NCBI GenBank assembly: GCA_037349105.1 | Contig: JAYJMM010000023.1 | Location: 953,001-1,017,000, forward strand | Direction of reading: 5' to 3' | Source of the DNA: Limnomonas spitsbergensis | Taxonomy: Eukaryota; Chlorophyta; Chlorophyceae; Chlamydomonadales | Length of the DNA stretch: 64,000 nucleotides | In this document: one piece after another, positions 12,406 to 24,342 of the stretch | Layout: each line of letters begins with the position of its first letter | How positions within the stretch are numbered: the first letter of the stretch is position 1 | Notes under the pieces: model-generated | Database searches by the model: none | What the model was told of the DNA's origin: nothing | What the model saw: the letters and a program-made list of their open reading frames with translations, nothing else | Position numbers and translations under genes: made by a program

Positions 12406-14070
12406 TTATGCTGATGCTGCTCTTGTTGCAGGGATGTGATTGACCCTGTCAGCCCCCTCTGCCGCTGTTGCTGCTGCTCTTGCTGCAGGGATGTGATTGA
12501 CCATGTCAACCCCCTCTGCCGCTGTTGCTGTTGTTGCTGCAGGGATGTAATTGACCCTGTCAACCCCCTCTGCCGCTGCTGCTGCTGCTCTTGCTGCAGG
12601 GATGTGATTGACCCTGTCAACCCCCTCTGCCGCTGTTGTTGCTGCTCTTGCTACAGGGATGTGATTGACCCTGTCAACCCCCTCTGCCGCTGATGCTGCT
12701 GCTGTCGCTGCAGGGATGTGATTGACCCTGTCAACCCCCTCTGCCGCTGCTGCTGCTGTTGCTGCAGTGATGTGATTGACCCTGTCAACCCCTTCTGCCG
12801 CTGTTGCTGCTGTTGCTGCAGGGATGTGATTGACCCTGTCAACCCCCTCTGCCGCTGCTGCTGCTCTTGCTGCAGGGATGTGATTGACCCTGTCAACCCC
12901 TTTTGCCGCTGATGCTGATGCTGCTCTTGTTGCAGGGATGTGATTGACCCTGTCAACCCCCTCTGTCGCTGTTGCTGATGCTCTTGCTACAGGGATGTGA
13001 TTGACCTGTCAACCCCCTCTGCCGCTGATGCTGCCGCTGTCGCTGCAGGGATGTGATTGACCCTGTCAACCCCCTCTGCCGCTGATGCTGCTGTTGCTGC
13101 AGGGATGTGATTGACCCTGTCAACCCCTTCTGCCGTTGTTGCTGCTGTTGCTGCAGGGATGTGATTGACCCTGTCAACCCCCTCTGCCGCTGTTGCTGCT
13201 GTTGCTGCAGGGATGTAATTGACCCTGTCAACCCCCTCTGCCGCTGTTGCTGCTGTTGGTGCAGGGATGTGATTGACCCTGTCAACCCCCTCTGCCGCTG
13301 TTGCTGCTGCTCTTGCTACAAGGATGTGATTGACCCTGTCAACCCCCTCTGCCGCTGCTGCTGCTGTTGCTGCAGGGATGTGATTGACCCTGTCAACCCC
13401 CTCTGCCGCTGTTGCTTCTGCTCTTGCTGTAGGGATGTGATTGACCCTGTCAACCCCCTCTGCCGTTGTTGCTGCTGTTGCTGCAGTGATGTGATTGACC
13501 CTGTCAACCCCCTCTGCCGCTGTTGCTGCTGCTGTTGCTGCAGGGATGTGATTGACCCTGTCAACCCCCTCTGCCGCTGTTGCTGCTGTTGCTGCAGGGA
13601 TGTAATTGACCCTGTCAACCCCCTCTGCCGCTGTTGCTGCTGTTGCTGCAGGGATGTAATTGACCCTGTCAACCCCCTCTGCCGCTGTTGCTGCTGTTGG
13701 TGCAGGGATGTGATTGACCCTGTCAACCCCCTCTGCCGCTGTTGCTGCTGCTCTTGCTACAAGGATGTGATTGACCCTGTCAACCCCCTCTGCCGCTGCT
13801 GCTGCTGTTGCTGCAGGGATGTGATTGACCCTGTCAACCCCCTCTGTCGCTGCTGCTGCTGTTGCTGCAGGGATGTGATTGACCCTGTCAACCCCCTCTG
13901 CCGCTGTTGCTGCTGTTGCTGCAGGAATGTGATTGATCCTGACAACCCCCTCTGCCGCTGTTGCTGCTGCTGTTGCTGCAGGGATGTGATTGACCCTGTC
14001 AACCCCCTCTGCCGCTGCTGCTGCTCTTGTTGCAGGGATGTGATTGACCCTGTCAACCCCCTCTGCCGAT
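12406..14070 (+). repeat. Alpha HOR, truncated, with a 2 nt deletion at its end
   Basis: Matches alpha at 3726 at offset 8,680 up to about 13.87 kb and carries the core deletion at 13003. Near 14,067 the core-tail junction reads CTGCCGATTGC instead of CTGCCGCTGTTGC, a net loss of 2 nt. The next segment then restarts with sequence from 1,491 bp upstream. Confidence 0.75.
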
Positions 14071-15076
14071 TGCTGCTGCTCTTGCTGCAGGGATGTGATT
14101 GACCCTGTCAACCCCCTCTGCCGCTGTTGTTGCTGCTCTTGCTACAGGGATGTGATTGACCCTGTCAACCCCCTCTGCCGCTGATGCTGCTGCTGTCGCT
14201 GCGGGGATGTGATTGACCCTGTCAACCCCCTCTGCCGCTGCTGCTGCTGTTGCTGCAGTGATGTGATTGACCCTGTCAACCCCTTCTGCCGCTGTTGCTG
14301 CTGTTGCTGCAGGGATGTGATTGACCCTGTCAACCCCCTCTGCCGCTGCTGCTGCTCTTGCTGCAGGGATGTGATTGACCCTGTCAACCCCTTTTGCCGC
14401 TGATGCTGATGCTGCTCTTGTTGCAGGGATGTGATTGACCCTGTCAACCCCCTCTGTCGCTGTTGCTGATGCTCTTGCTACAGGGATGTGATTGACCTGT
14501 CAACCCCCTCTGCCGCTGATGCTGCCGCTGTCGCTGCAGGGATGTGATTGACCCTGTCAACCCCCTCTGCCGCTGATGCTGCTGTTGCTGCAGGGATGTG
14601 ATTGACCCTGTCAACCCCTTCTGCCGTTGTTGCTGCTGTTGCTGCAGGGATGTGATTGACCCTGTCAACCCCCTCTGCCGCTGTTGCTGCTGTTGCTGCA
14701 GTGATGTAATTGACCCTGTCAACCCCCTCTGCCGCTGTTGCTGCTGTTGGTGCAGGGATGTGATTGACCCTGTCAACCCCCTCTGCCGCTGTTGCTGCTG
14801 CTCTTGCTACAAGGATGTGATTGACCCTGTCAACCCCCTCTGCCGCTGCTGCTGCTGTTGCTGCAGGGATATGATTGACCCTGTCAACCCCCTCTGCCGC
14901 TGTTGCTTCTGCTCTTGCTGTAGGGATGTGATTGACCCTGTCAACCCCCTCTGCCGTTGTTGCTGCTGTTGCTGCAGTGATGTGATTGACCCTGTCAACC
15001 CCCTCTGCCGCTGTTGCTGCTGCTGTTGCTGCAGGGATGTGATTGACCCTGTCAACCCCCTCTGCCGCTGTTGCTG
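14071..15076 (+). repeat. Second copy of a 1,491 bp-offset duplication of 12,580-13,585
   Basis: Unit order and variants repeat those of about 12,580-13,585 at a constant offset of 1,491 bp, including the one-base-deleted core (13003 and 14494) and the CTTCTG tail variant. The copies differ by a few substitutions, such as CGGGG for CAGGG near 14,203 and GATATG near 14,869. They diverge near 15,080, where B-type units begin. Confidence 0.8.
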
Positions 15077-15239
15077 CTGTTGTTGCTGCAGGGATGTGAT
15101 TGACTCTGTCAACCCCCTCTGCCGCTGTTGCTGCTGTTGCTGCAAGGATGTAATTGACCCTGTCCACCCTCTCTGCCGCTGTTGCTGCCGTTGGTGCATG
15201 GATGTGATTGACCCTGTCGACCCCCTCTGCCGCTGTTGC

Positions 15240-15600
15240 TGCTGCTCTTGCTATAGGTATGTGATTGACCCTGTCAACCCCCTCTGCCGCTGCTGTTGCT
15301 GTTGATGCAGGGATGTGATTGACCCTGTCAACCCCCTCTGCCGCTGATCCTGCTGTTGCTGCAGGGATGTGATTGACCCTGTCAACCCCCTCTGCCGCTG
15401 CTGCTGCTGTTGCTGCAGGGATGTGATTGACCCTGTCAACCCCCTCTGCCGCTGTTGCTGCTGCTGTTGCTGCAGGGATGTGATTGACCCTGTCAACCCC
15501 CTCTGCCGCTGACGCTGTTGTTGCTGCAGGGATGTGATTGACCCTATCAACCCCCTCTGCCGCTATTGCTGCTTTTGGTGCAGGGATGTGATTGACCCTG
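15240..15600 (+). repeat. First copy of a 1,332 bp-offset duplication with degenerate units
   Basis: Contains unusual units: GCTATAGGTATG at 15251, a tail beginning GACGCTGTTG near 15,509 and a core with CCTATC followed by a tail containing GCTTTTGG. The same order recurs 1,332 bp downstream (GCTATAGG at 16583, GACGCTG near 16,841). A partial third occurrence of the GACGCTG/CCTATC pair is near 16,457. Confidence 0.7.
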
Positions 15601-16571
15601 TCAACCCCCTCTGCCGCTGTTGCTGCTGTTGCTGCAGGGATGTGATTGACCCTGTCAACCCCCTCTGCCGCTGATGCTGCTGTTGCTGTTGCTGCAGGGA
15701 TGTGATTGACCCTGTCAACCCCCTCTGCCGCTGCTGCTGCTGTTGTTGCAGGGATGTGATTGACCCTGTCCACCCCCTCTGCCGCTTCTGCTGCTCTTGC
15801 TGCAGGGATGTGATTGACCCTGTCAACCCCCTCTGCCGCTGATGCTGATGCTGCTCTTGTTGCAAGGATGTGATTGACCCTGTCAGCCCCCTCTGCCGCT
15901 GTTGCTGCTGCTCTTGCTGCAGGGATGTGATTGACCATGTCAACCCCCTCTGCCGCTGATGCTGCTGATGTCGCTGCAGGGATGTGATTGACCCTGTCAA
16001 CCCCCTCTGCCGCTGGTGCTGCTGTTACTGCCGGGATGTGATTGACCCTGTCAACCCCCTCTGCCGCTGCTGCTGCTGTTGCTGCAGTGATGTGATTGAC
16101 CCTGTCAACCCCTTCTGCCGCTGTTGCTGCTGTTGCTGCAGGGATGTGATTGACCCTGTCAACCCCCTCTGCAGCTGCTGCTGCTCTTGCTGCAGGGATG
16201 TGATTGACCCTGTCAACCCCTTTTGCCGCTGATGCTGATGCTGCTCTTGTTGCAGGGATGTGATTGACCCTGTCAACCCCCTCTGTCGCTGTTGCTGCTG
16301 CTCTTGCTACAGGGATGTGATTGACCCTGTCAACCCCCTCTGCCGCTGATGCTGCTGATGTCGCTGCAGGGATGTGATTGACCCTGTCAACCCCCTCTGC
16401 CGCTGGTGCTGCTGTTACTGCCGGGATGTGATTGACCCTGTCAACCCCCTCTGCCGCTGACGCTGTTGTTGCTGCAGGGATGTGATTGACCCTATCAACC
16501 CCCTCTGCCGCTATTGCTGCTTTTGGTGCAGGGATGTGATTGACCCTGTCAACCCCCTCTGCCGCTGTTGC

Positions 16572-16932
16572 TGCTGCTCTTGCTATAGGTATGTGATTGA
16601 CCCTGTCAACCCCCTCTGCCGCTGCTGCTGCTGTTGATGCAGGGATGTGATTGACCCTGTCAACCCCCTCTGCCGCTGATCCTGCTGTTGCTGCAGGGAT
16701 GTGATTGACCCTGTCAACCCCCTCTGCCGCTGCTGCTGCTGTTGCTGCAGGGATGTGATTGACCCTGTCAACCCCCTCTGCCGCTGTTGCTGCTGCTGTT
16801 GCTGCAGGGATGTGATTGACCCTGTCAACCCCCTCTGCCGCTGACGCTGTTGTTGCTGCAGGGATGTGATTGACCCTATCAACCCCCTCTGCCGCTATTG
16901 CTGCTTTTGGTGCAGGGATGTGATTGACCCTG
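16572..16932 (+). repeat. Second copy of the 1,332 bp-offset duplication
   Basis: Repeats the unit order of 15,240-15,600 with one clear change, CTGCTGCTGTTGATG for CTGTTGCTGTTGATG. It leads into the stretch at 16.9-18.8 kb whose units are among the most diverged in the window and which recurs at 30.0-31.7 and 37.4-39.0 kb. Confidence 0.7.
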
Positions 16933-18242
16933 TCAACCCCCTCTGCCGCTGGTGCTGCTGTTGCTGCCGGGATGTGATTGACCCTGTCAACCCCCTCTGC
17001 CGTTGCTGCTGCTGTTGCTGTAGGAATGTGATTCACCCTGTCAACCCCCTCTGTCGCTGCTACTGCTGTTGCTGTAGGGATGTGATTGACCCTGTCAACC
17101 CCCTCTGCCGCTGGTGCTGCTCTTGTTGCAGGGATGTGATTGACCCTATCAACCCCCTCTGCCGCTGGTGCTGCTCTTGCTGCAGGGATGTGATTGACCC
17201 TGTCAATCCCCTCTGCCGCTGTTGCTGCTGCTCTTGCTGCAGGGATGTGATTGACCCTGTCAACCCCTCTGCCGCTGTTGCTGCTGCTCTTGCTGCAGGG
17301 ATGTGATTGGCCCTGTCAACCCCCTCTGCCGCTGTTGCTGCTGTTGGTGCAGGGATGTGATTGACCCTGTCAACCCCCTCTGCCACTGATGCTGCTCTTG
17401 CTGCAGGGATATGATTGACCCTGTCAACCCCCTCTGCCGCTGCTGCTACTGCTGCTGTTGCTGCAGGGATGTGATTGACCCTGTCAACCCCCTCTGCCGC
17501 TGCTGCTGCTGCTTTTGCTGCAGGGATGTGATTGACCCTGTCAACCCCCTCTGCCGCTGATACTGCTCCTGTTACTGCAGGGTTGTGATTGACCCAGTCA
17601 ACCCCCTCTGCCGCTGATGCTGCTGCGGTTGCTGCAGGAATGTGATTGACCCTGTCAACCCCCTTTGCCGCTGATGGTGCTGCTGCTGTTGCTGCAGGGA
17701 TGTGATTGACCCTGTCAACCCCCTCTGCCGCTGGTGCTGCTGTTACTGCCGGGATGTGATTGACCCTGTCAACCCCCTCTGCCGCTGATGCTGCTCTTGC
17801 TGCAGGGATGTGATTGACCCTGTCAACCCCCTCTGCCGCTGTTGCTGCTGCTCTTGCTGCAGGGATGTGATTGACCCTGTCAACCCCCTCTGCCGCTCGT
17901 GCTGCTGTTACTGCCGGGATGTGATTGACCCTGTCAACCCCCTCTGCCGCTGATGCTGCTCTTGCTGTAGGGATGTGATTGACCCTGTCAACCCCCTCTG
18001 TCGCTGCTGCTGCTCTTGCTGCAGGGATGTGATTGACCCTGTCAACCCCCTCTGTCGCTGCTGCTGCTCTTGCTGCAGGGATGTGATTGACCCTGTCAAC
18101 CCCCTCTGCCGCTGGTGCTGCTGTTGGTGCAGGGATGTGATTGACCCTGTCCACCCCCTCTGCCGCTGATGCTGCTCTTGCTGCAGGGATGTGATTGACC
18201 CTGTCAACCCCCTCTGCCGCTGCTGCTGCTGCTGTTGCTGCA

Positions 18243-18356
18243 GGGATGTGATTGACCCTGTCAACCCCCTCTGCCGCTGCTGCTGCAGCTGTTGCTGAAA
18301 GGATGCGATTGACCCTGTCAACCCCCTCTGCCGCTGATACTGCTGCTGTTGCTGCA
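18243..18356 (+). repeat. Most diverged unit pair in the array
   Basis: One tail reads GCTGCAGCTGTTGCTGAAAG in place of the usual CTG run ending CAG, and the following core begins GGATGCG instead of GGATGTG. The GAAAGG signature occurs at 18297, 31107, 32484, 38477 and 39854 and nowhere else I saw. It is therefore a useful tag for following copies of this segment. Confidence 0.8.
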
Positions 18357-19123
18357 GGGATGTGATTGACCCTGTCAACCCCCTCTGCCGCTATTGCTAC
18401 TGTTGGTGCAGGGATGTGATTGACCCTGTCAACCCCCTTTGCCGCTGCTGCTGCTGTTGCTGCAGGGATGTGAGTGACCCTGTCAACCCCCTCTGCCGCT
18501 GGTGCTGCTGTTGCTGCAGGGATGTGATTGACCCTGTCAACCCCCTCTGCCGTTGCTGCTGCTGTTGCTGTAGGAATGTGATTGACCCTGTCAACCCCCT
18601 CTGTCGCTGCTGCTGCTGTTGCTGTAGGGATGTGATTGACCCTGTCAACCCCCTCTGCCGCTGCTGCTGCTCTTGCTGTAGGGATGTGATTGACCATGTC
18701 AACCCCCTCTGCCGCTGCTGTTGCTGTTGGTGTAGGGATGTCATTGACCCTGTCAACCCCCTCTGCCGCTGCTGCTGCTCTTGCTGCAGGGATGTAATTG
18801 ACCCTGTCAACCCCCTCTGCCGCTGTTGATGCTGCTGTTGCTGCAGGGATGTGATTGACCCTGTCAACCCCCTCTGCCGCTGTTGCTGCTGTTGCTGCAG
18901 GGATGTGATTGACCCTGTCAACCCCCTCTGCCGCTGATGCTGCTGTTGCTGTTGCTGCAGGGATGTGATTGACCCTGTCAACCCCTTCTGCCGCTGCTGC
19001 TGCTGTTGTTGCAGGGATGTGATTGACCCTGTCCACCCCCTCTGCCGCTTCTGCTGCTCTTGCTGCAGGGATGTGATTGACCCTGTCAACCCCCTCTGCC
19101 GCTGATGCTGATGCTGCTCTTGT

Positions 19124-21733
19124 TGCAAGGATGTGATTGACCCTGTCAGCCCCCTCTGCCGCTGTTGCTGCTGCTCTTGCTGCAGGGATGTGATTGACCA
19201 TGTCAACCCCCTCTGCCGCTGTTGCTGTTGTTGCTGCAAGGATGTAATTGACCCTGTCAACCCCCTCTGCCGCTGCTGCTGCTGCTCTTGCTGCAGGGAT
19301 GTGATTGACCTTGTCAACCCCCTCTGCCGCTGTTGTTGTTGCTCTTGCTACAGGGATGTGATTGACCCTGTCAACCCCCTCTGCCGCTGATGCTGCTGCT
19401 GTCGCTGCAGGGATGTGATTGACCCTGTCAACCCCCTCTGCCGCTGCTGCTGCTGTTGCTGCAGTGATGTGATTGACCCTGTCAACCCCTTCTGCCGCTG
19501 TTGCTGCTGTTGCTGCAGGGATGTGATTGACCCTGTCAACCCCCTCTGCCGCTGCTGCTGCTCTTGCTGCAGGGATGTGATTGACCCTGTCAACCCCTTT
19601 TGCCGCTGATGCTGATGCTGCTCTTGTTGCAGGGATGTGATTGACCCTGTCAACCCCCTCTGTCGCTGTTGCTGCTGCTCTTGCTACAGGGATGTGATTG
19701 ACCCTGTCAACCCCCTCTGCCGCTGATGCTGCTGATGTCGCTGCAGGGATGTGATTGACCCTGTCAACCCCCTCTGCCGCTGGTGCTGCTGTTACTGCCG
19801 GGATGTGATTGACCCTGTCAACCCCCTCTGCCGCTGACGCTGTTGTTGCTGCAGGGATGTGATTGACCCTGTCAACCCCCTCTGCCGCTGCTGCTGCTCT
19901 TGCTGCAGGGATGTGATTGACCCTGTCAACCCCTTTTGCCGCTGATGCTGATGCTGCTCTTGTTGCAGGGATGTGATTGACCCTGTCAACCCCCTCTGTC
20001 GCTGTTGCTGCTGCTCTTGCTACAGGGATGTGATTGACCCTGTCAACCCCCTCTGCCGCTGATGCTGCTGATGTCGCTGCAGGGATGTGATTGACCCTGT
20101 CAACCCCCTCTGCCGCTGATGCTGCTGTTGCTGCAGGGATGTGATTGACCCTGTCAACCCCCTTTGCCGCTGATGCTGATGCTGCTCTTGTTGCAGGGAT
20201 GTGATTGACCCTGTCAACCCCCTCTGCCGCTGTTGCTGCTGCTCTTGCTGTAGGGATGTGATTGACCCTGTCAACCCCCTCTGCCGCTGTTGCTGCTGTT
20301 GCTGCAGGGATGTGATTGACCCTGTCAACCCCCTCTGCCGCTGTTGCTGCTGCTGTTGCTGCAGGGATGTGATTGACCCTGTCAACCCCCTCTGCCGCTG
20401 TTGCTGCTGTTGCTGCAGGGATGTGATTGACCCTGTCAACCCCCTCTGTCGCTGCTGCTGCTCTTGCTGCAGGGATGTGATTGACCCTGTCAACCCCCTC
20501 TGCCGCTGTTGCTGCTGCTCTTGCTACAAGGATGTGATTGACCCTGTCAACCCCCTCTGCCGCTGCTGATGCTGTTGCTGCAGGGATGTGATTGACCATG
20601 TCGACCCCCTCTGCCGCTGCTGCTGCTGTTGCTGCAGGGATGTGATTGACCCTGTCAACCCCCTCTGCCGCTGATGCTGCTCTTGCTGCAGGGATGTAAT
20701 TGACCCTATCAACCCCCTTTGCCGCTGATGGTGCCGTTGGTGCCGGGATGTGATTGACCCTGTCAACCCCCTCTGCCGCTGTTGCTGCTGCTCTTGCTAC
20801 AAGAATGTGATTGACCCTGTCAACCCCCTCTGCCGCTGATGCTGCTGTTGTTGCAGGGATGTGATTGACCCTGTCAACCCCCTCTGCCGCTGCTGCTGCT
20901 GTTGCTGCAGGGATGTGATTGACCCTGTCAACCCCCTCTGCCGCTGTTGCTGCTGTTGTTGCTGCAGGGATGTGATTGACCCTGTCAACCCCCTCTGCCG
21001 CTGTTGCTGCTGTTGCTGCAGGGATGTAATTGACCCTGTCAACCCTCTCTGCCGCTGTTGCTGCTGTTGGTGCAGGGATGTGATTGACCCTGTCACCCCC
21101 CTCTGCCGCTGGTGCTGCTGTTGCTGCAGGGATGTGATTGACCCTGTCAACCCCCTCTGCCGTTGCTGCTGCTGTTGCTGTAGGAATGTGATTGACCCTG
21201 TCAACCCCCTCTGTCGCTGCTGCTGCTGTTGCTGTAGGGATGTGATTGACCCTGTCAACCCCCTCTGCCGCTGCTGCTGCTCTTGCTGTAGGGATGTGAT
21301 TGACCATGTCAACCCCCTCTGCCGCTGCTGTTGCTGTTGGTGTAGGGATGTCATTGACCCTGTCAACCCCCTCTGCCGCTGCTGCTGCTCTTGCTGCAGG
21401 GATGTAATTGACCCTGTCAACCCCCTCTGCCGCTGTTGATGCTGCTGTTGGTGCAGGGATGTGATTGACCCTGTCAACCCCCTCTGCCGCTGTTGCTGCT
21501 GTTGCTGCAGGGATGTGATTGACCCTGTCAACCCCCTCTGCCGCTGATGCTGCTGTTGCTGTTGCTGCAGGGATGTGATTGACCCTGTCAACCCCTTCTG
21601 CCGCTGCTGCTGCTGTTGTTGCAGGGATGTGATTGACCCTGTCCACCCCCTCTGCCGCTTCTGCTGCTCTTGCTGCAGGGATGTGATTGACCCTGTCAAC
21701 CCCCTCTGCCGCTGATGCTGATGCTGCTCTTGT
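19124..21733 (+). repeat. Gamma HOR with internal 336 bp duplication (2,610 bp)
   Basis: Reference gamma copy, measured between TTGCAAGG markers. It holds an internal tandem duplication: the block ending at the TGTCGC core near 19,650 is repeated 336 bp later near 19,990. A GTCGAC variant is at 20600. The next copy begins exactly 2,610 bp on. Confidence 0.87.
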
Positions 21734-24342
21734 TGCAAGGATGTGATTGACCCTGTCAGCCCCCTCTGCCGCTGTTGCTGCTGCTCTTGCTGCAGGGATG
21801 TGATTGACCATGTCAACCCCCTCTGCCGCTGTTGCTGTTGTTGCTGCAGGGATGTAATTGACCCTGTCAACCCCCTCTGCCGCTGCTGCTGCTGCTCTTG
21901 CTGCAGGGATGTGATTGACCTTGTCAACCCCCTCTGCCGCTGTTGTTGTTGCTCTTGCTACAGGGATGTGATTGACCCTGTCAACCCCCTCTGCCGCTGA
22001 TGCTGCTGCTGTCGCTGCATGGATGTGATTGACCCTGTCAACCCCCTCTGCCGCTGCTGCTGCTGTTGCTGCAGTGATGTGATTGACCCTGTCAACCCCT
22101 TCTGCCGCTGTTGCTGCTGTTGCTGCAGGGATGTGATTGACCCTGTCAACCCCCTCTGCCGCTGCTGCTGCTCTTGCTGCAGGGATGTGATTGACCCTGT
22201 CAACCCCTTTTGCCGCTGATGCTGATGCTGCTCTTGTTGCAGGGATGTGATTGACCCTGTCAACCCCCTCTGTCGCTGTTGCTGCTGCTCTTGCTACAGG
22301 GATGTGATTGACCCTGTCAACCCCCTCTGCCGCTGATGCTGCTGATGTCGCTGCAGGGATGTGATTGACCCTGTCAACCCCCTCTGCCGCTGGTGCTGCT
22401 GTTACTGCCGGGATGTGATTGACCCTGTCAACCCCCTCTGCCGCTGACGCTGTTGTTGCTGCAGGGATGTGATTGACCCTGTCAACCCCCTCTGCCGCTG
22501 CTGCTGCTCTTGCTGCAGGGATGTGATTGACCCTGTCAACCCCTTTTGCCGCTGATGCTGATGCTGCTCTTGTTGCAGGGATGTGATTGACCCTGTCAAC
22601 CCCCTCTGTCGCTGTTGCTGCTGCTCTTGCTACAGGGATGTGATTGACCCTGTCAACCCCCTCTGCCGCTGATGCTGCTGATGTCGCTGCAGGGATGTGA
22701 TTGACCCTGTCAACCCCCTCTGCCGCTGATGCTGCTGTTGCTGCAGGGATGTGATTGACCCTGTCAACCCCCTTTGCCGCTGATGCTGATGCTGCTCTTG
22801 TTGCAGGGATGTGATTGACCCTGTCAACCCCCTCTGCCGCTGTTGCTGCTGCTCTTGCTGTAGGGATGTGATTGACCCTGTCAACCCCCTCTGCCGCTGT
22901 TGCTGCTGTTGCTGCAGGGATGTGATTGACCCTGTCAACCCCCTCTGCCGCTGTTGCTGCTGCTGTTGCTGCAGGGATGTGATTGACCCTGTCAACCCCC
23001 TCTGCCGCTGTTGCTGCTGTTGCTGCAGGGATGTGATTGACCCTGTCAACCCCCTCTGTCGCTGCTGCTGCTCTTGCTGCAGGGATGTGATTGACCCTGT
23101 CAACCCCCTCTGCCGCTGTTGCTGCTGCTCTTGCTACAAGGATGTGATTGACCCTGTCAACCCCCTCTGCCGCTGCTGATGCTGTTGCTGCAGGGATGTG
23201 ATTGACCATGTCGACCCCCTCTGCCGCTGCTGCTGCTGTTGCTGCAGGGATGTGATTGACCCTGTCAACCCCCTCTGCCGCTGATGCTGCTCTTGCTGCA
23301 GGGATGTAATTGACCCTATCAACCCCCTTTGCCGCTGATGGTGCCGTTGGTGCCGGGATGTGATTGACCCTGTCAACCCCCTCTGCCGCTGTTGCTGCTG
23401 CTCTTGCTACAAGAATGTGATTGACCCTGTCAACCCCCTCTGCCGCTGATGCTGCTGTTGTTGCAGGGATGTGATTGACCCTGTAAACCCCTCTGCCGCT
23501 GCTGCTGCTGTTGCTGCAGGGATGTGATTGACCCTGTCAACCCCCTCTGCCGCTGTTGCTGCTGTTGTTGCTGCAGGGATGTGATTGACCCTGTCAACCC
23601 CCTCTGCCGCTGTTGCTGCTGTTGCTGCAGGGATGTAATTGACCCTGTCAACCCTCTCTGCCGCTGTTGCTGCTGTTGGTGCAGGGATGTGATTGACCCT
23701 GTCACCCCCCTCTGCCGCTGGTGCTGCTGTTGCTGCAGGGATGTGATTGACCCTGTCAACCCCCTCTGCCGTTGCTGCTGCTGTTGCTGTAGGAATGTGA
23801 TTGACCCTGTCAACCCCCTCTGTCGCTGCTGCTGCTGTTGCTGTAGGGATGTGATTGACCCTGTCAACCCCCTCTGCCGCTGCTGCTGCTCTTGCTGTAG
23901 GGATGTGATTGACCATGTCAACCCCCTCTGCCGCTGCTGTTGCTGTTGGTGTAGGGATGTCATTGACCCTGTCAACCCCCTCTGCCGCTGCTGCTGCTCT
24001 TGCTGCAGGGATGTAATTGACCCTGTCAACCCCCTCTGCCGCTGTTGATGCTGCTGTTGGTGCAGGGATGTGATTGACCCTGTCAACCCCCTCTGCCGCT
24101 GTTGCTGCTGTTGCTGCAGGGATGTGATTGACCCTGTCAACCCCCTCTGCCGCTGATGCTGCTGTTGCTGTTGCTGCAGGGATGTGATTGACCCTGTCAA
24201 CCCCTTCTGCCGCTGCTGCTGCTGTTGTTGCAGGGATGTGATTGACCCTGTCCACCCCCTCTGCCGCTTCTGCTGCTCTTGCTGCAGGGATGTGATTGAC
24301 CCTGTCAACCCCCTCTGCCGCTGATGCTGATGCTGCTCTTGT
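21734..24342 (+). repeat. Gamma HOR with one-base deletion (2,609 bp)
   Basis: Nearly identical to the preceding gamma copy at offset 2,610. A single C is lost near 23,483, where the core reads TGTAAACCCCTC, after which the offset is 2,609. Sibling copies near 25,812 and 28,468 read CAAACCCC without the loss, so the deletion is later than the C-to-A change. It also has CATGG for CAGGG near 22,020, shared with the copies at 24343, 26999, 29274 and 36641. Confidence 0.86.

Larger units (their letters stand above)
1..15200 (+). repeat. Array domain A, left part (alternating alpha/beta HORs)
   Basis: This domain is defined by unit variants absent from the middle of the window: a tail beginning TTATGCTGATGC (at 110, 2050, 3726, 5951, 8344, 10126 and 12406), the pair CTGCCACTGC followed by TGTTGGGATG (near 1616, 2998, 5221, 7616, 9407 and 11692), and a one-base deletion in the core 597 bp after the TTA marker. 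Alpha and beta HORs alternate along it. The right-hand limit is approximate: the last TTA marker is at 12406 and the last one-base-deleted core at 14494, while B-type variants appear from about 15.2 kb. Confidence 0.8.
17060..23209 (-). other. 2,049-codon open frame of Ala-rich repeats; probably not a gene
   Basis: Third of the long Ala-rich frames. Its ends are set by the C-run loss near 17,265, a paralogous copy of the losses near 30,405 and 37,772, and by the loss near 23,483. An ATG arises from the CCATG core variant at 23,209. There are no features beyond the repeat. Confidence 0.1.
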
